DNA of 64,000 nt from Bosea sp. RAC05 (GCF_001713455.1 NZ_CP016464.1:124001-188000); one strand, 5' to 3'; positions 1-8,834 are shown, counted from the stretch's first letter. The notes: generated by a model from the sequence alone, not told the origin. Numbers and translations are program-made.

Positions 1-267
1 GCCGGCGCCGCCCGGCTGCTCTTCGACCGCATGCTGATGACCACCGCCTGCATCTTCGAGGATGCCGACGTGCTCCTGGGCCTCCAGGCGGTCGACCGCC
101 TCATCGCCGAGGAGCGCCATTTCGAGGCACTGAAGCAGCTGCGGGCGCTTTATCCGGCGGAGGCCGCCATCCTCGCAAGCTCCGGGCAGGCCACGGAGCC
201 TAGCCTGTCGGCGAAGCTGAGGCCTGCCGCCGCCGCGCCCCTGCGGTGCGAGGCCGCGCTCGCCTGA
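1..267 (+). CDS. flbT: FlbT, flagellin translation regulator (C-terminal part)
   Basis: The reading frame is open from base 1 to the stop at 265-267, so only the C-terminal 88 residues are present and the start lies outside the window. The stretch from LLFDRML through FEALKQLRALYPAEAAIL matches the C-terminal half of rhizobial FlbT, where a helical segment ends in a similar FDALKxIRGLYxIE motif. FlbT family proteins bind flagellin mRNA and adjust its translation or stability according to flagellum assembly. In rhizobia flbT sits directly before flgD-fliQ-flhA-fliR, exactly as here. The identification rests on this short match plus synteny. The tail after residue 60 is Ala/Pro-rich and probably not conserved. 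Confidence 0.75.
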   Translation, partial: AGAARLLFDRMLMTTACIFEDADVLLGLQAVDRLIAEERHFEALKQLRALYPAEAAILASSGQATEPSLSAKLRPAAAAPLRCEAALA

Positions 268-324
268 CGAAACCGGGTCCGCCGCCACCGGCGGGCCGCC
301 ACACCGGGCCCGATGGAGCCGATC

Positions 325-594
325 ATGGACGTGAGCAGCATCCCGAGCACGACGACGAGCACGAGCTCGACGTCGACGAGCACCAAGAACGCCATGGGCG
401 ACTACAACACCTTCCTCCAGCTCCTGATCGCCCAGGCCAAGAACCAGGACCCGACCAACCCGACCGATCCGGCGCAATACGTCCAGCAATTCGCGGCGCT
501 CTCGCAGGTCGAGCAGTCGGTCACCGCCAACGCCAAGCTCGACCAGATCATCGCCGGCATCGCGGCGCTGAAGCCCGCCACGACGCAAGCCTGA
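325..594 (+). CDS. flgD: FlgD, hook-capping protein, short form
   Basis: The predicted protein has 90 residues. After a Ser/Thr-rich N-terminal stretch (about residues 3-20) comes the FlgD signature DYNTFLQLLIAQAKNQDPTNP, then QYVQQFAALSQVEQ, the conserved N-terminal FlgD domain. FlgD caps the growing hook and is exported through the flagellar secretion system; the Ser/Thr-rich start fits an export signal. I chose ATG 325 over ATG 313 because GGAG at 315-318 lies 6 nt upstream of it. It follows flbT and precedes fliQ, the usual rhizobial order. The protein lacks the C-terminal Tudor/FnIII-like part of enteric FlgD and is shorter than most rhizobial versions. No frameshift is visible, so it looks naturally minimal. 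Confidence 0.85.
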   Translation: MDVSSIPSTTTSTSSTSTSTKNAMGDYNTFLQLLIAQAKNQDPTNPTDPAQYVQQFAALSQVEQSVTANAKLDQIIAGIAALKPATTQA

Positions 595-604
595 GGCGGC
601 GGCC

Positions 605-871
605 GTGAACGAGGCCGACGCCCTCGATCTGATGCGCGACGCGGTCTGGGCGATCATCGTCGGCGCCGGCCCGGCGGTCGCCGCCGCGATGGCGATCGGC
701 CTGATCATCGCGCTGATGCAGGCCCTGACGCAGGTGCAGGAGGCGACGCTGACCTTCGTGCCGAAGATCGTCGTCATCCTGATCGTGATGGCGGCCACAG
801 GCGCCTTCACCGGCGCCCAGGTGTTCGCCTTCACCGAGCGCGTCTACGGGCGCATCGAGCGCGGCTTCTGA
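605..871 (+). CDS. fliQ: FliQ, flagellar export gate membrane protein
   Basis: This is an 88-residue protein with two hydrophobic segments (roughly residues 13-38 and 50-72) separated by the conserved motif ALMQALTQVQEATLTFVPKI, which is diagnostic of FliQ. FliQ assembles with FliP and FliR into the export channel of the flagellar type III secretion system in the inner membrane. Its length matches the family norm of about 88-90 residues. The start is GTG at 605, only 10 nt after the flgD stop and without a strong ribosome binding site, which suggests translational coupling. flhA follows after 48 nt. Confidence 0.93.
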   Translation: MNEADALDLMRDAVWAIIVGAGPAVAAAMAIGLIIALMQALTQVQEATLTFVPKIVVILIVMAATGAFTGAQVFAFTERVYGRIERGF

Positions 872-919
872 CCGCGCGCCGACGGGCGCGCATTTCCGAC
901 GACAGGACAGGGTGCCAGA

Positions 920-3031
920 ATGGCCACGCCCCATCTCATCACCGGCAAGGTCGCGCCCAGGGCGATGGCCGGCGAACCGCCGGCCAGCCGCCGCGACATC
1001 GGCTTCGCCATCGGCATCATCGGCATCCTCTCGATCCTGTTCCTGCCGATCCCGGCCTTCCTGATCGACATCGGGCTCGCGCTCTCGATCGCCCTCTCGG
1101 TGCTGATCCTGATGGTGGCGCTCTGGATCAAGAAGCCGCTCGAATTCTCCTCCTTCCCGACCATCCTGCTCGTCGCGACGATGCTGCGGCTGGCCCTCAA
1201 CATCGCCACGACGCGCGTCATTCTCTCGCATGGCAACGAGGGCTCGCATGCGGCGGGCTACATCATCGACGGCTTCGCCCGCTTCGTCATCGCCGGCGAC
1301 TTCGTCATCGGCCTGATCGTCTTCATCATCCTCGTGACGGTGAACTTCATCGTGATCACCAAGGGCGCGACCCGCATCGCCGAGGTCGGTGCCCGCTTCA
1401 CCCTCGACGCCATCCCCGGCAAGCAGATGGCGATCGACGCCGATCTCTCGGCCGGGCTGATCGACGCGCCCGAGGCGCAGCGCCGCCGCCACGAGCTGGA
1501 GGAGGAGAGCTCCTTCTTCGGCGCCATGGACGGCGCCTCCAAATTCGTCCGCGGCGACGCCATCGCCGGGCTGATCATCACCGCCGTCAACATCCTCGGC
1601 GGCATCATCATCGGCGTCACCCGCCACGGCATGTCGCTGTCCCAATCCGCCGACGTCTTCGTCAAGCTCGCGGTCGGCGACGGCCTCGTCACGCAGATCC
1701 CGGCGCTGATCGTCTCGCTCGCCGCCGGCCTGCTGGTCTCCAAGGGCGGCACCCGCGGCACGGCCGAGCAGGCGATCCTCGGCCAGCTCGGGCATTACCC
1801 CCGCGCCCTCTTCGTCGCCTCCTTCCTGATGGTGATCCTGGCTCTGGTGCCGGGCCTGCCGCTTCTGCCCTTTGCGCTGCTCGGCGGGTTGATGGCCTTC
1901 GTCGGCTACACGATTCCCAAGCGCAACGCCGAGCGCGCCGCAGCCGCCGAGGAGATCCGCGCCATGGAGGCCGAGGAGGCCGTGCGCGAGAGCCAGGACA
2001 CGATCAAGGAATCGCTGCGCACCGCCGAGATCGAGCTCAGCCTCGGCAAGCAGCTCGCCGCCGAGATGCTGACCTCGCACAGCGAGCTGGCCCATCGCGT
2101 CGGCAAGATGCGCAAGAAATTCGCGCAGCAATACGGTTTCGTCGTGCCCGAGATCAAACTCTCCGACAGCCTGACGCTGCCGCCCAAGCATTACGAGTTT
2201 CGCATCCACGGCACCGTCGCCGCCACGGGCGAGATGCGCCCCGGCAGCATGCTGGTCGTCGTCGGCGACGGCCGCCTGCCCGATCTGCCGGGCGAGGAGG
2301 TCCGCGAGCCCGCCTTCGGCGTCAAGGCGATGTGGGTCTCGGAAAGCTATGCCAACGAGGTCCGGCGCGAGGGCATGCAGCCGGTCGACCGGCTCTCGGT
2401 GCTGCTGACCCATCTCAGCGAGACGATCCGCAAGAATCTCGGCCAGCTCCTGTCCTACAAGGACATGCGCGCGCTGCTCGACCGGCTGGGACCGGAATAC
2501 AAGAAGCTGCTGGACGAGATCTGCCCGGCCCATATGTCGCTTTCGAGCCTGCAGGCGGTGCTGCGCCTGCTGCTGGCCGAGCGCGTCTCGATCCGCAACC
2601 TCCACCTCATCCTCGAGGTCGTCGCCGAGATCGCGCCCCATGTCCGCCGCGCCGAGCAGATCGCCGAGCATGTGCGCATGCGCATGGCCCAGCAGATCTG
2701 CGGCGACCTCACCCAGGGCGGCGTGCTCAACATGCTCAGGCTCGGCAACCGCTGGGACCTCGCCTTCCATGAGAGCCTGCGCCGCGACGCCAAGGGCGAG
2801 GTCGTCGAGTTCGATATCGATCCGCGCCTGATCGAGGAGTTCGCGGCCGAGGCGACGGCGGCGATCCGCGCCCGCATGGACCAGGGCCAGAGCTTCGTGC
2901 TCGTCACCAGCCCGGATGCGCGCCCTTACGTGCGCATGATCGTCGAGCGCATCTTCCCGGCGCTGCCCGTCCTCTCCCATGTCGAGATCGCGCGCGGGCT
3001 GGAGGTCAACCTGCTGGGGACCATCTCGTGA
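920..3031 (+). CDS. flhA: FlhA, flagellar export gate and substrate-docking protein
   Basis: A 703-residue protein of typical FlhA length. The N-terminal half (about residues 25-325) holds the hydrophobic segments of the export gate. The FHIPEP-region signature is present around residues 150-200 ([12 protein letters not shown], then [14 protein letters not shown]). The C-terminal half (about 340-703) is the soluble domain that docks chaperone-substrate complexes. FlhA couples proton flow to export of rod, hook and filament subunits. The gene overlaps fliR by 4 nt (GTGA). A long reverse-strand frame over the same bases is a high-G+C shadow. Confidence 0.97.
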   Translation: MATPHLITGKVAPRAMAGEPPASRRDIGFAIGIIGILSILFLPIPAFLIDIGLALSIALSVLILMVALWIKKPLEFSSFPTILLVATMLRLALNIATTRVILSHGNEGSHAAGYIIDGFARFVIAGDFVIGLIVFIILVTVNFIVITKGATRIAEVGARFTLDAIPGKQMAIDADLSAGLIDAPEAQRRRHELEEESSFFGAMDGASKFVRGDAIAGLIITAVNILGGIIIGVTRHGMSLSQSADVFVKLAVGDGLVTQIPALIVSLAAGLLVSKGGTRGTAEQAILGQLGHYPRALFVASFLMVILALVPGLPLLPFALLGGLMAFVGYTIPKRNAERAAAAEEIRAMEAEEAVRESQDTIKESLRTAEIELSLGKQLAAEMLTSHSELAHRVGKMRKKFAQQYGFVVPEIKLSDSLTLPPKHYEFRIHGTVAATGEMRPGSMLVVVGDGRLPDLPGEEVREPAFGVKAMWVSESYANEVRREGMQPVDRLSVLLTHLSETIRKNLGQLLSYKDMRALLDRLGPEYKKLLDEICPAHMSLSSLQAVLRLLLAERVSIRNLHLILEVVAEIAPHVRRAEQIAEHVRMRMAQQICGDLTQGGVLNMLRLGNRWDLAFHESLRRDAKGEVVEFDIDPRLIEEFAAEATAAIRARMDQGQSFVLVTSPDARPYVRMIVERIFPALPVLSHVEIARGLEVNLLGTIS

Positions 3032-3780
3032 CGCCGTTCACGCCCGACACGGTGCTGCATGCCTTCCTGATCTTCTGCCGCATCGGCGCCTGCCTGATGC
3101 TGATGCCGGGCTTCTCCAGCCCGCGCGTGCCGGTCCGCTTCCGGCTGATGATCGCGGTCGGCGTCACGCTGGCGCTCGCGCCCTATGTGCTGCCGGCCTT
3201 CGCCCATCTCGTCTCGCCCGGCCCGGCGACGCTGCTGCGCGTCGTGCTCGCGGAGACGATGACGGGGGCGCTGATCGGGCTGATGGCGCGCTTCTTCTTC
3301 CTGGCGCTCCAGACCATCGCCACCGCGATGGCGACGACCGCGGGCCTCGGCCAGCTGCCCGGCCTGCCGATCGACGAGGCCGAGGCCTCGGCCCCCTTCG
3401 TGACGCTGATCACCCTGACGGCGGCGACGCTGATGTTCGTCACCAACCAGCATGCCGAGGTCATCCGCGCGCTGGCGGGCTCCTACAGCCGCATCGCGCC
3501 GGGCACGCCGCTCGACGCCCAGGCCGGGCTGATCCAGATCGCCGACCGGGCGTCCGAGACCTTCAATCTGGCCCTGCGCGTCGGCAGCCCCTTCATCATC
3601 TATGCGGTCATCGTCAATCTCGCGATCGGCCTGATGAACAAGCTGACGCCGCAGATTCCGGTCTATTTCATCTCGCTGCCCTTCGTCATCGCTGGCGGGC
3701 TGTTCCTGCTCTACTTCTCGGGGCCGGAGGCACTGAGCCTGTTCATCACCGCCTTCTCCACCTGGCTGGCGCGGGGCTGA
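3028..3780 (+). CDS. fliR: FliR, flagellar export gate membrane protein
   Basis: A 250-residue, highly hydrophobic protein with several membrane segments. Family motifs include [23 protein letters not shown] near the N-terminus and [12 protein letters not shown] in the middle. FliR joins FliP and FliQ in the helical export channel. It starts at GTG 3028, overlapping the flhA stop by 4 nt, so the two are translationally coupled. fliQ-flhA-fliR is the conserved rhizobial arrangement. fliP is not in this window and must be encoded elsewhere. Confidence 0.95.
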   Translation: MTPFTPDTVLHAFLIFCRIGACLMLMPGFSSPRVPVRFRLMIAVGVTLALAPYVLPAFAHLVSPGPATLLRVVLAETMTGALIGLMARFFFLALQTIATAMATTAGLGQLPGLPIDEAEASAPFVTLITLTAATLMFVTNQHAEVIRALAGSYSRIAPGTPLDAQAGLIQIADRASETFNLALRVGSPFIIYAVIVNLAIGLMNKLTPQIPVYFISLPFVIAGGLFLLYFSGPEALSLFITAFSTWLARG

Positions 3781-3786
3781 GCGGCG

Positions 3787-4185
3787 ATGCAGGGCCAGCG
3801 CCTCAAGGCGATCGAGCGGATGCTGTCGATCCAGTCGCGCATCCGCAAGCTCGCGGAATGGCGCCAGAAGGCGATCGAGCTGCAGGCCACCGCGGCGCGC
3901 GCCGAATCCCGCGCGCTGGTCGCCGCGCTCAACGGCGAGGGGCCCACAGCCGGGCTCTTCGCCGACATGACCGCCCGGCGCCTGCACCGGACCGAAGTCT
4001 CGGCTGCGCGCTTCGAGGCGGCGGCGATCGTCCAGGCGAAGCAGGTCCTCGCCGAGACGGGCCGCGAGAAGCGAACCGCCCGCCTCGCCGACCATCTCCG
4101 CAAGGTGAAGCTGCGCGCCGACCAGGACGGCGCGCTCGTCGAGATCATGGACGCGCGTGAAGGCCAGCGGGCGGCAACGCTCTGA
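3787..4185 (+). CDS. FliJ-like coiled-coil flagellar protein (putative)
   Basis: The protein has 132 residues and is charged, Ala/Arg-rich and almost entirely helical, with heptad-like spacing from about residue 5 to 125 and no membrane segment. It starts 6 nt after the fliR stop and lies in the same transcription unit. Its size and coiled-coil character resemble FliJ, the export ATPase stalk that helps move substrates to FlhA. No FliJ is otherwise visible next to fliI in this window. I see no motif that proves FliJ identity, so this is inference from size, composition and position. It could instead be an unnamed flagellar protein specific to this order. Confidence 0.5.
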   Translation: MQGQRLKAIERMLSIQSRIRKLAEWRQKAIELQATAARAESRALVAALNGEGPTAGLFADMTARRLHRTEVSAARFEAAAIVQAKQVLAETGREKRTARLADHLRKVKLRADQDGALVEIMDAREGQRAATL

Positions 4186-4293
4186 GGGCTGGAGCCGCCG
4201 ACGGACGCCGAAACACCTCCCGCCCGCAAGCCTGAAACAAGCCTGATCCGCCATCATCGACACCAGATCGTTCAACGACCCTGGAAGGTGACA

Positions 4294-4926
4294 ATGGCGA
4301 TTTCTCCTCCGTCCGACATCGTGCTCGACGTGGCCCGCGCCGCCGATCCGGCGCGCCTGCAGCTCGCCGTCGACCGGCTCCAGAAGCTCGGCAACGGCAT
4401 CGCCGGCACGCAGTTCGCCGCCGCGGTGGACGAGGCCGCGCCGGCCGGGGGCATGCCCGGCCTCGCCGGCGCCCGCGAGAAATTCGCCGCTCTTGCGCCG
4501 GCAAAACTCGATAGCGCACCCCCGGCCGTCCCCTCGAAGACCGCCAAGACCATGCAGCAGTTCGAGGCGCAGGTGATCCAGACCTTCATCGAGCAGATGA
4601 TGCCCGAGGCGACGGCGAACAATTTCGGCAGCGGCACCGCCGGCGGCGTCTGGCGCTCGATGCTCTCCGAGCAGATCGCCAACCAGATCGCCAAGGCGGG
4701 CGGGCTGGGCCTGCGCGAGAAGGTCGAGGCCGCCATCGCCGCCCGCAACACCACGGGCTCCGCCGACGGCGCCGTCGCCGCCGCGCACAAGCTGCTCGAC
4801 GGCCGGATCGCCGGCGCCAATGCCCGCGACCTCGCCATCCCGCTCTCGGTCGAGCAGCGCTTCCTCAACCTGACCAAGCCGGCAAGCTCCGGTGGCGTCG
4901 CCCGCTCCAACTTCCGACAGGCCTGA
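4294..4926 (+). CDS. Rod-binding protein (FlgJ N-terminal domain type)
   Basis: A 210-residue protein. Residues about 85-145 carry the rod-binding signature: KTMQQFEAQVIQTFIEQMMP, then FGSGTAGGVWRSMLSEQIA and KAGGLGL. This is the N-terminal rod-capping domain of FlgJ; the glucosaminidase domain of enteric FlgJ is absent, so another enzyme must open the peptidoglycan. A candidate is the lytic transglycosylase at 21264-21845. I chose ATG 4294 over GTG 4288 because GGAAGG at 4283-4288 sits 5 nt before it. The gene is separated by about 100 nt from the FliJ-like gene and continues into the FlgN-like gene. Confidence 0.8.
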   Translation: MAISPPSDIVLDVARAADPARLQLAVDRLQKLGNGIAGTQFAAAVDEAAPAGGMPGLAGAREKFAALAPAKLDSAPPAVPSKTAKTMQQFEAQVIQTFIEQMMPEATANNFGSGTAGGVWRSMLSEQIANQIAKAGGLGLREKVEAAIAARNTTGSADGAVAAAHKLLDGRIAGANARDLAIPLSVEQRFLNLTKPASSGGVARSNFRQA

Positions 4927-4929
4927 GCC

Positions 4930-5409
4930 ATGACCGAGCTGTCCGACACCACCGCTCTCGCCGACATCCAGGCCACGCTCCCCGCGCTGGTGCCCCCGCC
5001 CGTGACCATGCAGGAGGAGCCCGCAGCACCCAGCGCCGCCTCCCGCGCCATGTGGGCCGTGCTCGACCGCCTCGAACAGGCGATCGATCATGAAACACGC
5101 GAGCTGATGGCGCTGCGCAGCGCCGACTTCAACCGCCTCAACGAGATCAAGAGCCGGCTGCTGCTCGACGCCAGCCGGGCGCTCCGCGCCATGCGCGACG
5201 AGGCCGGCGACGGCCCGCTGATCGCGCGCCTGTCGACGCTGCGGCTCAAGCTCGAGCACAACCGCATGGCGATCGGCATGCATCTCGAGGCGGTGCGCGA
5301 GATCGCCTCGGCGATGACGAGCACGCTGATCGACGCCGAGTCGGACGGCACCTATTCCGCGACCTCCCGCCTCGCGGCGGCGCCGGTCCCGCGGGCCCGC
5401 GCTTCATGA
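4930..5409 (+). CDS. FlgN-like flagellar chaperone (putative)
   Basis: A 159-residue protein whose central part (about residues 40-130) is a long charged helix pair. The sequence LDRLEQAIDHETRELMALRS followed by NEIKSRLLLDASRALR resembles FlgN-type chaperones, which are small helical proteins that carry hook-junction subunits FlgK/FlgL to the export gate. It lies directly after the rod-binding protein gene (3 nt gap) and overlaps the next gene by 4 nt. The FlgN assignment is from pattern and context rather than a hard motif. Confidence 0.55.
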   Translation: MTELSDTTALADIQATLPALVPPPVTMQEEPAAPSAASRAMWAVLDRLEQAIDHETRELMALRSADFNRLNEIKSRLLLDASRALRAMRDEAGDGPLIARLSTLRLKLEHNRMAIGMHLEAVREIASAMTSTLIDAESDGTYSATSRLAAAPVPRARAS

Positions 5410-5861
5410 CCACGGCGCGGCTGCTCGTCCTCGGCGCCTGGGTCTGCGGGGTCACGCTGCTCTCGGGCCATCTCGCCCTGACCTGGCGCGCCGAGACGCC
5501 GCCGGCTACCGAGGCGCCGTTCTTCGAGGGCCTCGAATACGAGGAAACCGCGCTGATCCATGTGCCGATCATCGCGAACGGAGATGTGCAGGGCTATGTC
5601 GCGGCGCAGTTCGTCTTCACTGCCGATGCCCGCACGCTCCGCCAGATGACCGTGAAGCCGCACGCTTATGTCCGCGACGAGGCGCTGCGGGCGATCTACT
5701 CCAACGGCAAGGTCGATTTCTCCCGGCTGGAGCGCGTCGACATCGACGCGCTGCTGAAGACGGTGAAGACCGGCGTCAACGCCCGCCTCGGCGGCGAGCT
5801 GGTCAAGGACGTGCTGGTCAAGGAATTCAACTACGTCCGCAAGGACCAGCTGCGCGGCTGA
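5406..5861 (+). CDS. Single-pass membrane protein, FliL-like (putative)
   Basis: A 151-residue protein with one N-terminal membrane segment (about residues 5-25) and an otherwise extracytoplasmic domain. The C-terminal part, a possible amphipathic helix followed by VNARLGGELVKDVLVKEFNY, resembles the end of FliL, which supports the stator at the motor. A beta-strand-rich centre (VPIIANGDVQGYVAAQFVF) would also fit a FliL-type periplasmic domain. The gene overlaps the FlgN-like gene by 4 nt (ATGA) and is the last in the forward operon, just before a perfect inverted repeat. The FliL relation is my inference. Confidence 0.5.
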   Translation: MTTARLLVLGAWVCGVTLLSGHLALTWRAETPPATEAPFFEGLEYEETALIHVPIIANGDVQGYVAAQFVFTADARTLRQMTVKPHAYVRDEALRAIYSNGKVDFSRLERVDIDALLKTVKTGVNARLGGELVKDVLVKEFNYVRKDQLRG

Positions 5862-5875
5862 CAGAGCGGCGTCGC

Positions 5876-5955
5876 CGTCATTGCGAGCGCAGCGAAGCCA
5901 TCCAGGAGACGTCGAGCACGCCCTCATGGATGGCTTCGCTGCGCTCGCAATGACG
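5876..5955. repeat. Perfect 29-nt inverted repeat (REP-like palindrome) between convergent genes
   Basis: The left arm 5876-5904 (starting CGTCATTGCGAGCGCAGCG) and the right arm 5927-5955 are exact reverse complements over 29 nt, with a 22-nt loop. The element sits between the convergent ends of the FliL-like gene (stop 5861) and fliI (stop 5982). There is no T-tract, so it resembles the dispersed palindromes (TCATTGCGAGC...) common in alphaproteobacterial genomes. It may also stop transcription in both directions or stabilise the 3' ends of both mRNAs. Confidence 0.85.
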
Positions 5956-5981
5956 ATGTGGCGCGTGGGCGGAGGCTGCCC

Positions 5982-7304
5982 TCAACCCTGCAGCGTGCTC
6001 GCCAGATCCTTGAAGGCATCCGCGCTGAGCGCTGCGCTCATTTCCTGGTGCAGGGCCTCGTAGATCTTCGGCACCAGCACGATCGCCTTGTCGAGCTCGG
6101 CATCGGCGCCGGCCTGGTAGCCGCCCATCAGCCGCAGGTCGCGCGTGTCCTCGAAGCGCGAGATCAGCGCCTTCATTCGCGAGGCGAGCCCGCGCTGCTC
6201 CGGCGTCCAGACATGGTGGGCGAGGCGCGACACCGAGCCGAGCACGTTCACCGCCGGATAGCGCCCCTGGTCGGCGATGGCGCGGTCGAGCACGAGATGC
6301 CCGTCCAGCGTGCCGCGGATCGAATCCGCGACCGGGTCGTTGTGGTCGTCGCCGTCGATCAGCACGGAGAAGATCCCGGTGATCGTGCCGGTGCCCTCGA
6401 CGCCGGGCCCCGCCCGCTCGAGCAGTTTCGGCAGCGTGCTGAAGACGCTCGGCGTATAGCCGCGGGCGACCGCGGGCTCGCCGGCCGCCAGCGCGACGTC
6501 GCGCGCGGCATGGGCGAGGCGTGTCACGGAATCGAGGATCAGCAGCACATCCTCGCCCTGGTCGCGGAAGTATTCGGCGACCGCCATGGCGGTGTTGGGC
6601 GCGAGCCGGCGCATCATCGCGCTCTCGTCGCTGGTCGAGACGACGGCAACCGCCTGGGCGCGCATCGGGCCCAGCGTGTCGTCGAGGAACTCGCGCACCT
6701 CGCGGCCGCGCTCGCCGACGAGGCCGATGACGATGGTGCTGAAGCCCGGCGCCCGCGCCAGCATCGAGAGCAGGCTCGACTTGCCGACGCCGGAGCCGGC
6801 GAAGATGCCGATGCGCTGGCCGGCGCAGAGCGGCGTGAACAGGTCGACGACCTTGACACCGGTGCGGATCGGCCGCGTCACCCGCGCCCGCCGCATCGCT
6901 TCCGGCGGCGGCCCCTCGGCCGGCATCGCGACGTCGCCGGCCGGCAGCGGCCCGCTGTCGTCGATCGGCTCGCCGAAGGCGTTGACGACGCGGCCCTTCC
7001 AGCCCTGGGAGGGGCGCAGCACGAGCGGCCCGGCGAGGCTGGCGCGAGCACCGAGCCCGACGCCGACCGTCGTCGCGAAAGGCTTCACCAGCACACCGTC
7101 GCGGTCGATCCGGATCGCCTCGCCCAGCTCGGCGCGGCCATGGGTCGAGAGCGCGATGCGCTCACCCAGCCGCACGAAGCGCGAAAGGCCGCCGACGCGC
7201 AGCGCCGCCGGCGTAACCTCGCTGACGCTGCCGCTGACCTGGACCAGATCATGCGGCTGCGGCCCGCCCGCGAGGGCCTGTTCGAGACGTGTCAGGGCGT
7301 TCAT
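5982..7304 (-). CDS. fliI: FliI, flagellar export ATPase
   Basis: A 440-residue protein when started at MNALTRLEQ (ATG 7304); the longer in-frame N-terminus is Arg-rich and lies over the flgF end, so I rejected it. Walker A is GSGVGKS at about residues 170-176, and Walker B lies in DVLLILDSVTRLAHA near residue 255. The F1-beta-like sequence GVKVVDLFTPLCAGQRIGIFAG precedes Walker A. FliI energises and orders substrate entry into the flagellar export gate as a hexamer with FliH and FliJ. It is the last gene of a reverse-strand unit DUF1217-flgF-fliI, 19 nt after flgF. Confidence 0.96.
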   Translation of the reverse strand: MNALTRLEQALAGGPQPHDLVQVSGSVSEVTPAALRVGGLSRFVRLGERIALSTHGRAELGEAIRIDRDGVLVKPFATTVGVGLGARASLAGPLVLRPSQGWKGRVVNAFGEPIDDSGPLPAGDVAMPAEGPPPEAMRRARVTRPIRTGVKVVDLFTPLCAGQRIGIFAGSGVGKSSLLSMLARAPGFSTIVIGLVGERGREVREFLDDTLGPMRAQAVAVVSTSDESAMMRRLAPNTAMAVAEYFRDQGEDVLLILDSVTRLAHAARDVALAAGEPAVARGYTPSVFSTLPKLLERAGPGVEGTGTITGIFSVLIDGDDHNDPVADSIRGTLDGHLVLDRAIADQGRYPAVNVLGSVSRLAHHVWTPEQRGLASRMKALISRFEDTRDLRLMGGYQAGADAELDKAIVLVPKIYEALHQEMSAALSADAFKDLASTLQG

Positions 7305-7323
7305 GGGGATGCCGTCCGGCCGC

Positions 7324-8046
7324 TCAGCTCTCGCCGAGCGAGCGGATCGCGCCATCGACCGCCTTCTCGCCCTTGTCGATCGCATTCGCCGCGCTCTCGA
7401 AGGCGCGCGTCACCGCGATCAGCTTGGTCATCTCGCGAATCGGGTTGACGTTCGAGCCCTCGACGAAGCCCTGGCGCACGCCGTTGCGGACGAAATCGAG
7501 GATCGGCGTTGCCGGGCGATCGGGGATCACGCCGGAATTGTCGTGGCGCTGCAACTTAGCGGCGGGGTCGATGGAAAAGAGGCCGATCGCCCCGACCTGC
7601 TGGCTGCCCTGCCAGATCATGCCGTCGCGCGCGATCACCGGAGGCCCGCCCTCGGGGTCGAGCTGCATCGGCGCGCCGCCGGCGTCGAGCACCGGGTGCT
7701 CCGCGAGCGTGCGCAGCTCGCCCTGCGGCGTCATCTTCATCCGTCCGTCGCGGGTGTAGACGGTGCCTGCCGGCGTGTTGATCGCGAGCCAGCCCTCGCC
7801 TTCGACGGCGACGTCGAGCGGGTTGCCGGTCTTGTCGAGCCCGCCCTGGAGGCGGCTGATATAGGTCTCCCCCGCCGAGGCGAAGGACACCGCATCCGGC
7901 CCCTTCTTCGACAGGAAGGTGCTGAACTTGACCTCCTCGGCGCGGAAACCGGCCGTGTTCATGTTGGCGACGTTGCGCGCCAGCGTCTCCATGCGCTTCT
8001 CCAGCACGAGCTGGGAGGACAGGCCGACATAGATCGAGGACTGCAT
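7324..8046 (-). CDS. flgF: FlgF, flagellar proximal rod protein
   Basis: A 240-residue rod protein. The N-terminus (SSIYVGLSSQLVLEKRMETLARNVANMNTAGF) is the flagellar basal-body rod signature. The C-terminal helix (GSNVNPIREMTKLIAVTRAFESAANAI) is the matching family motif. FlgF forms part of the proximal rod and is exported by the flagellar type III system. Two starts are possible: GTG 8052, overlapping the upstream stop, and ATG 8046. GGAGG lies about 9 nt before ATG 8046 but only 3 nt before GTG, so I prefer ATG. It is the middle gene of the reverse-strand unit. Confidence 0.93.
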   Translation of the reverse strand: MQSSIYVGLSSQLVLEKRMETLARNVANMNTAGFRAEEVKFSTFLSKKGPDAVSFASAGETYISRLQGGLDKTGNPLDVAVEGEGWLAINTPAGTVYTRDGRMKMTPQGELRTLAEHPVLDAGGAPMQLDPEGGPPVIARDGMIWQGSQQVGAIGLFSIDPAAKLQRHDNSGVIPDRPATPILDFVRNGVRQGFVEGSNVNPIREMTKLIAVTRAFESAANAIDKGEKAVDGAIRSLGES

Positions 8047-8048
8047 GG

Positions 8049-8834
8049 TCACACGCCTCCGAGGCGGAGATTCTGGATGCTGAACAGGACATCGGTGCTG
8101 ACCCCGGCCGCGACCGGCGGGCCGACGAGGATGGTCAAAGCGTTGTTGGCCGCGCTCTGGCTGGCGCCGATATCGGCGAGCGAGGTGAAGCGCAGCAGGA
8201 AGCGCTGGACGCCCTCGGCGTCCTTCAGCTGGTCGAAATCGAGTTTCTTCGAGATCATCTCCGCCTGCTTGTCGATCGGCATCATCGAGGTCGAGGCGGG
8301 GATGCCGAGCGCCGTCTGCACCACCTTCAGCAGCGCCGGATCGGCCAGCACCTCATAAGCGTTCTTGAGGCCCGACGCCTTGCGCTCGAAATAGAGCGCG
8401 AGCCGGACATTCTCGTTCTGGCTGCCCTGCTGCTCCTCGAAGACCTGGCGGACATAGCGCTCGGTCATCGGCTTCTGCGTGCGGTCGAAGCTCGTCGTCG
8501 CCGAGCCGTAGCGCGCGAAGTTGAAGGTCGTCGCCAGCTCCTTGTAGCGCGGGTCGGTCAGCTTGTTGGCGAAGCTGGAGGACGAGTCGACGCCCTCGGT
8601 CAGGACCTTGCGGATCAGGCCCTTGGCGTATGTCATCTCCTCCAGCCCGAAGGCCTTCATCGCGTAGCGAAAGATCCGGTCGTTGCCCAGGAAGTCGTCG
8701 ATCGATTTGATCTTGCCGATATTGGCGAGATAATAGGTGCTCTCATTGGCCGTCTGCGGCACCGCAGCCGCCCGCTCCAGCGATTTGGGCAGGTTCCGCG
8801 CCACGGCCTGGAACGCCATCGTCGTCGTGGTCAT
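8049..8834 (-). CDS. DUF1217 family flagellar-cluster protein
   Basis: A 261-residue protein with no signal peptide or membrane segment. It matches the DUF1217 pattern seen in rhizobial flagellar clusters: repeated motifs around a conserved YY.ANI.KIKSIDDFLGNDRIFRYAMKAFGL block near the N-terminus, and VRLALYFERKA in the centre. It is the first gene of the reverse-strand unit leading into flgF and fliI, and divergent from motA. Its molecular role is unknown to me. Cotranscription with a rod gene and the export ATPase suggests a part in rod or export assembly. Confidence 0.8.
   Translation of the reverse strand: MTTTTMAFQAVARNLPKSLERAAAVPQTANESTYYLANIGKIKSIDDFLGNDRIFRYAMKAFGLEEMTYAKGLIRKVLTEGVDSSSSFANKLTDPRYKELATTFNFARYGSATTSFDRTQKPMTERYVRQVFEEQQGSQNENVRLALYFERKASGLKNAYEVLADPALLKVVQTALGIPASTSMMPIDKQAEMISKKLDFDQLKDAEGVQRFLLRFTSLADIGASQSAANNALTILVGPPVAAGVSTDVLFSIQNLRLGGV

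Noticed and set aside
548..2980. 810-codon reverse-strand frame over fliQ-flhA
   Set aside because: Composition is His/Asp/Arg/Gly-rich with no domain logic, and it is wholly antisense to clear flagellar genes. Typical long shadow frame of high-G+C DNA.
7305..7385. 27-codon N-terminal extension of FliI
   Set aside because: Arg/Ser-rich, overlaps the flgF end, and the conserved protein begins at the internal ATG 7304.
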